Below are positions 1 through 5,554 of a stretch of DNA of 9,553 nucleotides, piece by piece. The DNA is from an uncultured Eubacteriales bacterium. GTDB taxonomy: Bacteria > Bacillota > Clostridia > Oscillospirales > Oscillospiraceae. Within the stretch, counting starts at the first letter, position 1. Each line of letters opens with the position of its first letter. Position numbers and translations under genes: made by a program. A model generated the notes under the pieces. That model saw only the letters and a list, made by a program, of their open reading frames with translations. It ran no database searches and was not told where the DNA came from. Location: NCBI GenBank assembly GCA_902475435.1, contig CABRZL010000078.1, positions 1 to 9,553 of the forward strand, given 5' to 3'.

Positions 1-458
1 AAGGAGAAATTATAGTGTATTCCACAATACAACATAATTTTCTTGCCGTATTTCCCCGCTAAATACTCACGATAGATTTCCTTCTCATGGCTTTCGCCTA
101 CATATTTTGCCACGGGAATTTGCTCCTCGTCTGCGATCAGCGGTGGATTACTAATTGGCCAAAGATATTCCTTTTTATCATTCTCTACAGCGATTGTAGT
201 CGTAACAATGTCATGAAGGTTTTCCAGCTGATCATAGACTTGATCCGGATTGCTACATACCTCTGTCCCGATTTCCACTTGGGACTCAGAAAAGTCAGTC
301 ATAATAAAAGGATGCCTTGCCTTATCCCCAAACGGATGCGGAGTCAAGGCAATATTACCATCCTCGTTAATTCGGATATTTTCTTTTTCTAGCCCAATGG
401 CGCTGCTAAATAGCAGCGCCTTCATTTCCGGCATTTGAAAGACTTTTTTGAGGTCCAT
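1..458 (-). CDS. gshA: Glutamate-cysteine ligase, N-terminal part (GshA or bifunctional GshAB/GshF), cut by window edge
   Basis: Only the first 152 codons are visible; the gene runs off the left edge. The family makes gamma-glutamylcysteine from Glu, Cys and ATP, the first step of glutathione synthesis in the cytoplasm. The translation begins MDLKKVFQMPEMKALLF and carries GLEKENIRI (E24 and E26, likely metal-binding glutamates), TPHPFGD (39-45), TDFSESQVE (54-62), YLWPISNPP (98-106) and GIHYNFS (146-152). These match in order the GshA/GshAB landmarks I know from Gram-positive bacteria. ATG at 456-458 is chosen because the clpE stop lies in the same frame seven codons upstream; an AAGGA-type ribosome binding site sits about 11 nt before it, which is rather far. 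It starts 18 nt after clpE, so it is probably co-transcribed. Whether a C-terminal ATP-grasp glutathione synthetase domain follows cannot be seen. Codons 13-20 form a strong hairpin. The family call is firm; GshA versus GshAB is open. Confidence 0.92.
   Translation of the reverse strand, partial: MDLKKVFQMPEMKALLFSSAIGLEKENIRINEDGNIALTPHPFGDKARHPFIMTDFSESQVEIGTEVCSNPDQVYDQLENLHDIVTTTIAVENDKKEYLWPISNPPLIADEEQIPVAKYVGESHEKEIYREYLAGKYGKKIMLYCGIHYNFS
399..420. repeat. Inverted repeat (10-bp arms, 2-nt centre) inside the start of the glutamate-cysteine ligase gene
   Basis: GGCGCTGCTA (399-408) and TAGCAGCGCC (411-420) are perfect inverse copies around AA. In the mRNA it covers nucleotides 39-60 of the coding sequence and can form a GC-rich hairpin (9 bp with a 4-nt loop). 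No T-run follows on either strand, so it is not a typical terminator; it could slow early translation or direct cleavage. Confidence 0.85.
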
Positions 459-467
459 GGAGGTCCA
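450..467. repeat. 8-bp direct repeat across the glutamate-cysteine ligase start codon
   Basis: GAGGTCCA occurs at 450-457 and again at 460-467, exactly 10 bp apart, so the two copies lie on the same face of the helix. The first copy contains part of the start codon (456-458). It may be a chance or slippage duplication. Confidence 0.5.
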
Positions 468-476
468 CGTCCTTTC

Positions 477-2783
477 TTACTCGCTTTCGATCAGCACCTG
501 ATCTCCTTCGCAATGCATTGTAATTTCTGTAATGGGCGCTTCAAAACTGTCGATAATCTTTTCGGCAATTGGATCCTCCAGATCTTTTTGAATGGTCCTT
601 CGAAGATTTCTGGCTCCATAAACTTCCGAAAAGGATTTTTTCACCAAATAGTCAACAATGGTGTCATCCCATGTTAAACGCAGGCCCCGCTCCTGAAGCG
701 AAGTTTGCAGTTCACGCAACATAATATCTGCAATATCCCGGAAGTTTTCCTCGGTAAGTTTATTAAAGCAGACAATCTCATCTACGCGGTTGATGAACTC
801 TGGCCGCAGGAACTCTTGCAACGCCTTCATTGCCTTCTCCTTGGCCTGCTGATTCGGACTCCTGTCAAATCCGAGTGACGTGCTTCGCTGTTCGCTGCCA
901 GCATTTGAAGTCATGATAATCACTGTATGCTCAAAATTCACAACACGTCCCTGCGCATCAGTGATACGGCCATCATCCAATACTTGCAATAAAATGTTTA
1001 ACACATCGGCGTGGGCCTTTTCCAATTCGTCAAACAGAATAATCGAATAAGGCTTGCGGCGAACTTTTTCCGTGAGTTGCCCTGCTTCATCATACCCAAC
1101 ATATCCAGGAGGCGATCCGATCAGCTTAGATACGGAATGTTTCTCCATATACTCCGACATATCCAGACGAATCAAGGAGTCTACCCCATCAAAAAGCTCT
1201 GAAGCCAGGCACTTGACCAATTCAGTTTTTCCAACACCGGTAGAGCCTACAAAGATAAAGGATACCGGACGTTTTTTGGGAGAGATGCCTACACGACTTC
1301 GTCTTATAGCACGTGTTACTGCATCAATCGCCTCATCCTGTCCCACAATCCGCTCTCTAAGTTTCTTATCCAATGTCTTAAGCTGCTGATATTCCTGCGC
1401 CTGAATCTTACTGGCCGGAATTTTAGTCCACAACTCAATAACCCGCGCAAGATTTTCTATCGTCAGGGCCGGCCGCGGTTTGCTTTGAAGCTCATGTAGC
1501 TGACTGTCTAGCTGCAACTCCTTACTCCGCAGCAATGCCAAGCGTTCGTAGTCCTTCTCATCATGCTCTCCGCCATCGGTGAGCATTTCAATCTCTACAT
1601 TGATGTCGGCCCATTCTTTCTTCAGTTCTGACAAGCGTTTAATATCCGGGTCCTTCAGGTTCACATCAGAACAGGCTTCATCAATTAAATCAATGGCTTT
1701 ATCCGGAAGAAACCGGTCAGAGATATACCGCTCGCTGAGTATGACAGCTTGACGGCAGATTTCCGGTGAAATCGTCACGCCATGATACTCTTCGTAATAA
1801 TGGGCAACTCCCCGCAGAATATCTACCGCTTCCTCTATGGTCGGCTCATTTACCGTAACGGGTTGGAAACGACGCTCTAATGCAGAATCTTTTTCAATAT
1901 GCTTGCGGTACTCATTAAATGTGGTTGCACCAAGCACCTGAATTTCTCCACGCGACAACGCCGGTTTTAAAATATTGGCTGCATTCATGGAGCCCTCGGC
2001 ATCGCCTGCCCCCACAATCGTATGGATTTCGTCAATCACCAGGATAATATTTCCCGTCTTTTTAATCTCGTCAATCAGGCCTTTCATACGGCTTTCAAAC
2101 TGTCCCCGGAACTGTGTGCCAGCAACCAAAGCCGTCATGTCCAGCATATAAATTTCTTTGTCCAGAAGCTTATATGGTACATCTCCGTCTACAATGCGCT
2201 GTGCTAACCCTTCAGCGATTGCAGTCTTACCCACGCCCGGCTCACCAATGAGACAGGGATTATTTTTCTGCCGACGATTCAATATCTGAATCACACGCTC
2301 TGTCTCTTCCTCGCGGCCGACAATTTTATCAATTTTACCTTCTTTCGCCTTTCGAGTCAAATTGAGGCAGTAAGTCTCCAAATATTTTCTTTTGTCTTTT
2401 TTTCCGCCGCCTCGGCGGTTTCCATCCTTGCCGTTCTCCCTTGGCTGCTCCGACTTTTGTGGGCGATCGGAATTTCCAAACAGCTTATTGAGGTATGGGA
2501 ATGTCGCAGTACGACCGTCTTCATCCTCTCTGCCTTCATCCGGAACCGGCGATTCCTCCAGCTCCTCCCCATCTGAGACGGCGCTCATCATCTCACTGTT
2601 CATGTTATCCAGATCCTCGTCTGTGATACCAAGCTTTTGCATCATATCATCCACAGGTTTAATCCCTAATTCTCTCGCACACTTCAGGCAGAGCCCCTCG
2701 TTTTTCGTTTCCCCATTTTCGATTTTTGTGATAAAAATCACAGCATAATTTTTTTTGCATCTGCTGCAAAGGGTTGGACGCAT
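477..2783 (-). CDS. clpE: ClpE-like (ClpC/ClpE family) AAA+ unfoldase with N-terminal zinc finger
   Basis: A 768-residue Hsp100 ATPase that should unfold proteins and feed them to ClpP in the cytoplasm. Residues 6-35 form a four-cysteine zinc finger (C6, C9, C32, C35; CX2C-X22-CX2C) instead of the double Clp_N domain of ClpC, which is the ClpE layout. A low-complexity acidic then basic linker (about 70-133) leads to AAA domain 1: Walker A GEPGVGKT (180-187), aromatic pore loop GTQFRG (222-227), Walker B ILVIDE (247-252), arginine finger ERR (303-305). A short charged middle segment follows (about 380-434). AAA domain 2 has Walker A GSTGVGKT (513-520), Walker B IILFDE (581-586), INR (664-666) and sensor-2 GAR (723-725). 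The LGF tripeptide at 637-639 is where ClpP-binding loops sit, so ClpP partnership is likely. ATG at 2781-2783 has AAAGGAG 7 nt upstream. No ctsR, mcsA or mcsB is adjacent. The family is certain; ClpE rather than ClpC rests on the N-terminus. Confidence 0.93.
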   Translation of the reverse strand: MRPTLCSRCKKNYAVIFITKIENGETKNEGLCLKCARELGIKPVDDMMQKLGITDEDLDNMNSEMMSAVSDGEELEESPVPDEGREDEDGRTATFPYLNKLFGNSDRPQKSEQPRENGKDGNRRGGGKKDKRKYLETYCLNLTRKAKEGKIDKIVGREEETERVIQILNRRQKNNPCLIGEPGVGKTAIAEGLAQRIVDGDVPYKLLDKEIYMLDMTALVAGTQFRGQFESRMKGLIDEIKKTGNIILVIDEIHTIVGAGDAEGSMNAANILKPALSRGEIQVLGATTFNEYRKHIEKDSALERRFQPVTVNEPTIEEAVDILRGVAHYYEEYHGVTISPEICRQAVILSERYISDRFLPDKAIDLIDEACSDVNLKDPDIKRLSELKKEWADINVEIEMLTDGGEHDEKDYERLALLRSKELQLDSQLHELQSKPRPALTIENLARVIELWTKIPASKIQAQEYQQLKTLDKKLRERIVGQDEAIDAVTRAIRRSRVGISPKKRPVSFIFVGSTGVGKTELVKCLASELFDGVDSLIRLDMSEYMEKHSVSKLIGSPPGYVGYDEAGQLTEKVRRKPYSIILFDELEKAHADVLNILLQVLDDGRITDAQGRVVNFEHTVIIMTSNAGSEQRSTSLGFDRSPNQQAKEKAMKALQEFLRPEFINRVDEIVCFNKLTEENFRDIADIMLRELQTSLQERGLRLTWDDTIVDYLVKKSFSEVYGARNLRRTIQKDLEDPIAEKIIDSFEAPITEITMHCEGDQVLIESE
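2397..2418 (-). other. GC hairpin followed by an A7 run in the clpE linker
   Basis: In the mRNA sense, CCGCCG-AGG-CGGCGG (2404-2418) is followed directly by seven A (2397-2403), read as GGA-AAA-AAA-GAC. A_AAA_AAA is a slippery heptamer, and long A-runs also favour polymerase slippage. Both shifted frames stop within about 20 codons. Confidence 0.4.
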
Positions 2784-2797
2784 ATTGTTTCTCCTTT
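2784..2797 (-). promoter_or_regulatory. Ribosome binding site of the clpE-like gene
   Basis: AAAGGAG (2791-2797, minus strand) lies 7 nt before the ATG at 2781-2783. This fixes the clpE start and the intact zinc-finger N-terminus. Confidence 0.8.
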
Positions 2798-2814
2798 ACG
2801 CCATTTTTTGGCAA

Positions 2815-2851
2815 ATTATAATTATCGACCCGTACATCTTTCGAAAGTCAA
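2815..2851 (-). promoter_or_regulatory. Possible sigma-A promoter in the 94-bp gap before clpE
   Basis: The gap 2784-2877 is the only sizeable intergenic stretch. Read on the minus strand it holds TTGACT (2846-2851), close to the -35 consensus, and GATAAT (2821-2826) 19 bp downstream. The spacing is longer than the usual 17. A perfect TATAAT (2815-2820) follows immediately, but its -35 position at 17 bp is poor (CGAAAG). Either could serve as the -10, giving a leader of roughly 25-30 nt. The TTGACT abuts a CTTTCGAAAG palindrome and lies inside a wider inverted repeat, so an operator here is possible. I could not find the CtsR tandem heptad or a CIRCE element. This is inference from sequence pattern only. 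Confidence 0.4.
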
Positions 2852-2861
2852 TACTTCGATA
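2823..2861. repeat. Nested inverted repeats in the clpE leader
   Basis: TATCGA (2823-2828) and TCGATA (2856-2861) are inverted copies. They flank a GTA/TAC pair (2832-2834, 2852-2854) and a central perfect 10-bp palindrome CTTTCGAAAG (2838-2847). The centres agree to within half a base pair. The element overlaps the candidate -35 and -10 hexamers, which suggests an operator or RNA hairpin; the arms are short and chance is not excluded. Confidence 0.45.
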
Positions 2862-2877
2862 GACGTTCAGTCATTGT

Positions 2878-3984
2878 TTACGGAATTTGGTGATACAGCA
2901 TTTCGCCATCGCCAAACAATAGAAGGCCATCTGCTGCCGCCATCATATCTCCTGCTCGAGCGCCGCAATTGCTCCGCTCGAGCAGGACGCCTTTGTTATC
3001 ATAGACCAGCAAAGCCTCGCTGTCAAGCATGCATATGCGATTACCGCAAACTAACAGCTTTCTTGGAAGCTCAGAAAGTAAATGCTCAGCGACTATATCT
3101 CCTTCTGGCGTTACAATCAACAACCGGTATTTTCCAAAACGACGGATCACCAGAGCCGCATAGTCACCACAATCCCAATCTAACAGCATATCATCGCGCA
3201 TGACATACTGGCCGCGCTGATTCCCATCCGTGTCATAAAAGCGAATACCTTCACTGCTCCATAGCGCCACTCCATCATCACACGGCTTCACTTCATAAAT
3301 AATCTCTTCAAATAACGGTACTTCCAACTCATTTTCCCTTGTATCAAACCGAAGCCCCCACTGGCCGCTGAGATTCACACAGCAAGAGGCCAGTGTTCCA
3401 TCTGCTAAATATACCATCATGGCCATCGCTTGATCTGTAAAACCTATACGTTTTACTTCTTCTCCTGTTGACATAAGCAACTTTGTCATTGTCAGGAAAC
3501 CCGACCCATCTGTAATGATCGCCACCTCGCCGTTGCTTCCAGGTACCGCAAGTTCAACTCCTCCGGAAACTTCCAAAATCTTGTAATCAGTTTTTTCGAC
3601 TAACACCAACTCTGTGCCGTCCGCCTCATAGATCACAGCATACTGGTCGTTGCTTACAATTTGCGGTGATTTTATGTCCACATCCAATCGATATAACATC
3701 CGGCCTTCCAAATCCGATACGCAGATACATCCATCCCCGGCACCAATTACCATCTCTCCAGTCACATCATATACATCACCGGTCCAGGATAACGGTATCC
3801 ACGCTTCTGAAGATTTTACCAAAAGTTTTTTTCGAAGATCTGCAATTGTCTCTTCCATTATCTCCGGATGTATCATGATCCACGCTCCTCCTATACAAAG
3901 CAGCGCTGCCACCAATAACATCCCAACATATTTCCACTTCCGTTTTGTCTGACGTCCCTGCGTAAGCACGGCGTCATCCAACAT
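2878..3984 (-). CDS. Membrane-anchored probable beta-propeller protein of unknown function (DUF5711-like)
   Basis: A 368-residue protein I cannot assign a function. A short basic cytoplasmic N-terminus (RQTKRKWK, about 11-18) is followed by one hydrophobic segment (about 20-38). The remainder, about 330 residues with no second membrane segment, probably faces outside. It consists of repeated short beta-strand-like units with Gly/Asp turns (VYDVTGEMV, IYEADGTEL, FYDTDGNQR, VYDNKGVLL), as expected of a beta-propeller. DUF5711, a Clostridia family of this shape, is my best guess from memory. Start choice: an in-frame GTG at 4000-4002 lies in the Shine-Dalgarno sequence itself, so I use the ATG at 3982-3984, which has GAGGAGG 9 nt upstream. 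It overlaps the end of truA by 11 bp, implying translational coupling. A large palindrome lies in its last third (2950-2987) and stays in frame. The gene is certain; the fold is moderately supported. Confidence 0.85.
   Translation of the reverse strand: MLDDAVLTQGRQTKRKWKYVGMLLVAALLCIGGAWIMIHPEIMEETIADLRKKLLVKSSEAWIPLSWTGDVYDVTGEMVIGAGDGCICVSDLEGRMLYRLDVDIKSPQIVSNDQYAVIYEADGTELVLVEKTDYKILEVSGGVELAVPGSNGEVAIITDGSGFLTMTKLLMSTGEEVKRIGFTDQAMAMMVYLADGTLASCCVNLSGQWGLRFDTRENELEVPLFEEIIYEVKPCDDGVALWSSEGIRFYDTDGNQRGQYVMRDDMLLDWDCGDYAALVIRRFGKYRLLIVTPEGDIVAEHLLSELPRKLLVCGNRICMLDSEALLVYDNKGVLLERSNCGARAGDMMAAADGLLLFGDGEMLYHQIP
2950..2987. repeat. 38-bp near-perfect palindrome inside the propeller gene
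   Basis: Arms of 13 bp, TCCTGCTCGAGCG (2950-2962) and CGCTCGAGCAGGA (2975-2987), are perfect inverse copies. The centre holds an 8-bp palindrome GCAATTGC (2965-2972) on the same axis; only positions 2963/2974 and 2964/2973 fail to pair. As RNA this gives a stable 13-bp stem with a 12-nt loop. No T-run follows on either strand, so it is not an intrinsic terminator. It codes in frame for LLERSNCGARAG, about 70 nt before the stop codon. Confidence 0.9.
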
Positions 3985-4738
3985 GAAATGAAACCTCCTC
4001 ACATTCGTACCATAATTTTGTCATATACAAACCACCAGGCGGCATAGTGGGTCCCGCCGCCGTTCGAATTCCATTCTTTAAAATATTGCTGATTTCCTCT
4101 GGCGGAAATTTTCCTTCAGCAGCATATACCACCGTACCGGCCATAGCCCGCGCCATATTATATAGAAATCCATTTGCACAGATTTTCAGCAAGATCAGTT
4201 CTCCCTGGCGTTCTACATTGAAATAATAAACGGTCCGCACAGTACTTTTTACATCAGTACCTACACTTCGTACCGCCGCAAAATCATGCGTGCCTACAAA
4301 GCGTTCCGCCGCTTGTTTCATGACTGTTTCATCCAGACGCTTTGGGTAAAAACAAGCCCGGTTTACATAAAAGGGGTCTCGTATTCGCGAATTATAAATC
4401 TGATAGGTATACTCTTTTTTTATGCAAGAGCCAATGGCATTAAAGGAATCCGGCACCTGAAATGCCTCTCTCACCACAATATCCTGCGGCAAATGCGTAT
4501 TCATGGCATAGGGAATACGCTCAACAGGAATTTGAGAAGTTGTATAAAAGTTAGCCACATAATTTCTGGCATGAACCCCTGCATCTGTACGGCCACAGCC
4601 AGTGATTTTGACACGATGGCCCATAATTTGGGACGCGGCCTGCTGCATGGTTTCACAAACCGTCACTGCATTTTTCTGTACCTGCCAGCCATGATAGGCC
4701 GTTCCTTCATATGTGAGCACCATGGCTATATTACGCAA
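3974..4738 (-). CDS. truA: tRNA pseudouridine(38-40) synthase TruA
   Basis: TruA converts U38, U39 and U40 in the anticodon arm of tRNAs to pseudouridine, acting in the cytoplasm as a homodimer. The sequence shows the N-terminal LTYEGTAYHGWQ, the catalytic motif GRTDAGVHA (catalytic Asp is residue 52 from the start chosen here), the substrate-binding region around YQIYNSRIRDPF and the C-terminal NGFLYNMARAMAG motif. Length (254 residues) is normal. Start: upstream lie GTG-TTG-TTG-TTG in frame. AAGGGG (4747-4752) overlaps the GTG and is 8 nt from the third TTG (4736-4738), which gives the family-like N-terminus MRNIAMVLTYEG. The ATG eight codons into the longest frame (4721-4723) lies 23 nt from the ribosome binding site and would cut into the first beta strand. 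Twelve nt separate it from ecfT. The ecfT-truA order is common in Firmicutes; here no rplM-rpsI follows. The identity is certain. Confidence 0.95.
   Translation of the reverse strand: MRNIAMVLTYEGTAYHGWQVQKNAVTVCETMQQAASQIMGHRVKITGCGRTDAGVHARNYVANFYTTSQIPVERIPYAMNTHLPQDIVVREAFQVPDSFNAIGSCIKKEYTYQIYNSRIRDPFYVNRACFYPKRLDETVMKQAAERFVGTHDFAAVRSVGTDVKSTVRTVYYFNVERQGELILLKICANGFLYNMARAMAGTVVYAAEGKFPPEEISNILKNGIRTAAGPTMPPGGLYMTKLWYECEEVSFHVG
3985..4000 (-). promoter_or_regulatory. Ribosome binding site within the end of truA, setting the propeller start
   Basis: GAGGAGG (3994-4000) sits 9 nt before ATG 3982-3984, inside the last codons of truA. The upstream in-frame GTG overlaps this site and so cannot be its start. 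Confidence 0.85.
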
Positions 4739-4752
4739 CAACAACACCCCTT
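4739..4752 (-). promoter_or_regulatory. Ribosome binding site pointing to a TTG start for truA
   Basis: AAGGGG (4747-4752) overlaps the ecfT stop TAA (4751-4753) and lies 8 nt before the TTG at 4736-4738. Three consecutive TTG codons follow it, so initiation may be spread over them. Confidence 0.6.
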
Positions 4753-5554
4753 AAAGCCCAAACTGCCGAAGGGTGATTACGCCAGCCAACAGCACAACCC
4801 CAACAAGCAATCCAATGGTATCCAAACTGTGCCAATGCAAAGGATTTAAACGAGTTCTTCCATTTCCACCCGTGTAACACCGACACTCCATCGCTGTGGC
4901 TAATTCGTCAGCCCGGCGGAATGCGCTGACAAACAACGGAACCAAAACAGGAATCAAGGCCTTTGCTTTTTGCAGCAAGTTCCCGGTTTCGAAATCTGCG
5001 CCGCGCGCTTTTTGCGCCGACATAATTTTATCTGTTTCCTCAATTAACGTCGGGATAAACCGAAGCGCAATACTCATCACCATGGAAAGCTCATGCACGG
5101 GAACTTTGATTTTTTTCAAAGGATTTAAAAGCAGTTCCAGCCCATCGGTCAGTGTAATTGGGGACGTGGTATAGGTAAGCAAAAACGTACCGGTAATCAA
5201 CATAACAATTCTCGCTACCATCAATATAGCATTACGCACACCAGCGTCTGTGACCTTCAGCTTCCAAATATGAAACAGTTCGTTACCCGGAGTATAAAAC
5301 ATATTTAAAATAGCAGTAAACACAATGATAAAAATCAACGGCTTAACGCCTTTTAAAATCGTTTTCAAATGAATCTTGGAAATCCGAACCGCTACAATCA
5401 AATAAGCCAATACCAGTAAATACCCTATTATTCCCTTGCAGGTGAATAATGCGACAATATAAAAGATAACGTTTAATATCTTTGTTCTTGGATCCATTCG
5501 ATGGATTGCGGTATCTCCAGGAAAATACTGGCCAATGGTAATATCTTTAAGCAT
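4751..5554 (-). CDS. ecfT: Energy-coupling factor transporter transmembrane protein EcfT
   Basis: EcfT is the membrane scaffold that couples ATP hydrolysis by EcfA1/EcfA2 to substrate-binding S-components for vitamins or transition metals. The 267-residue protein has hydrophobic segments at about 28-57, 70-85, 108-128, 155-168 and 241-262, a usual EcfT length and layout. The first coupling-helix motif is KARGAD (A183-R184-G185). The second, normally close to AMEARxY, reads AMECRCY (221-227) followed by the conserved GGNGRTR: the central Arg is kept, but the flanking Ala and Gly/Cys positions are both Cys. ATG at 5552-5554 overlaps the ecfA2 stop by 1 nt (TGATG), with GGGAGG 9 nt upstream inside ecfA2, so translation is coupled. 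No S-component gene is in the window, which fits a shared (group II) energising module. The family assignment is very secure. Confidence 0.95.
   Translation of the reverse strand: MLKDITIGQYFPGDTAIHRMDPRTKILNVIFYIVALFTCKGIIGYLLVLAYLIVAVRISKIHLKTILKGVKPLIFIIVFTAILNMFYTPGNELFHIWKLKVTDAGVRNAILMVARIVMLITGTFLLTYTTSPITLTDGLELLLNPLKKIKVPVHELSMVMSIALRFIPTLIEETDKIMSAQKARGADFETGNLLQKAKALIPVLVPLFVSAFRRADELATAMECRCYTGGNGRTRLNPLHWHSLDTIGLLVGVVLLAGVITLRQFGL

Noticed and set aside
87..677. Plus-strand open frames (87-392, 250-438, 435-677)
   Set aside because: They lie opposite the glutamate-cysteine ligase and clpE genes, have no ribosome binding sites, and show no recognisable domains.
2357..2572. Minus-strand 71-codon frame inside clpE
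   Set aside because: It is a shadow frame of clpE with a biased, low-complexity translation. It matters only as the frame a +1 slip at the A7 run would enter.
2784..2877. CtsR or CIRCE operator before clpE
   Set aside because: AGTCAAT on the plus strand resembles one CtsR half-site, but the second heptad at the required 3-nt spacing is absent, and no TTAGCACTC/GAGTGCTAA pair exists.
2950..2987. Palindrome as a Rho-independent terminator
   Set aside because: No U-run follows on either strand, and it lies 70 nt inside an open reading frame.
4038..4061. GGCGGC/GCCGCC inverted repeat within truA
   Set aside because: Six-bp arms explained by Gly/Ala codons of a conserved region. Not strong enough to call.
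5102..5121. CTTTGA/TCAAAG inverted repeat within ecfT
   Set aside because: Short AT-rich arms around a T-run that simply encodes Leu-Lys-Lys-Ile-Lys. It is expected by chance.
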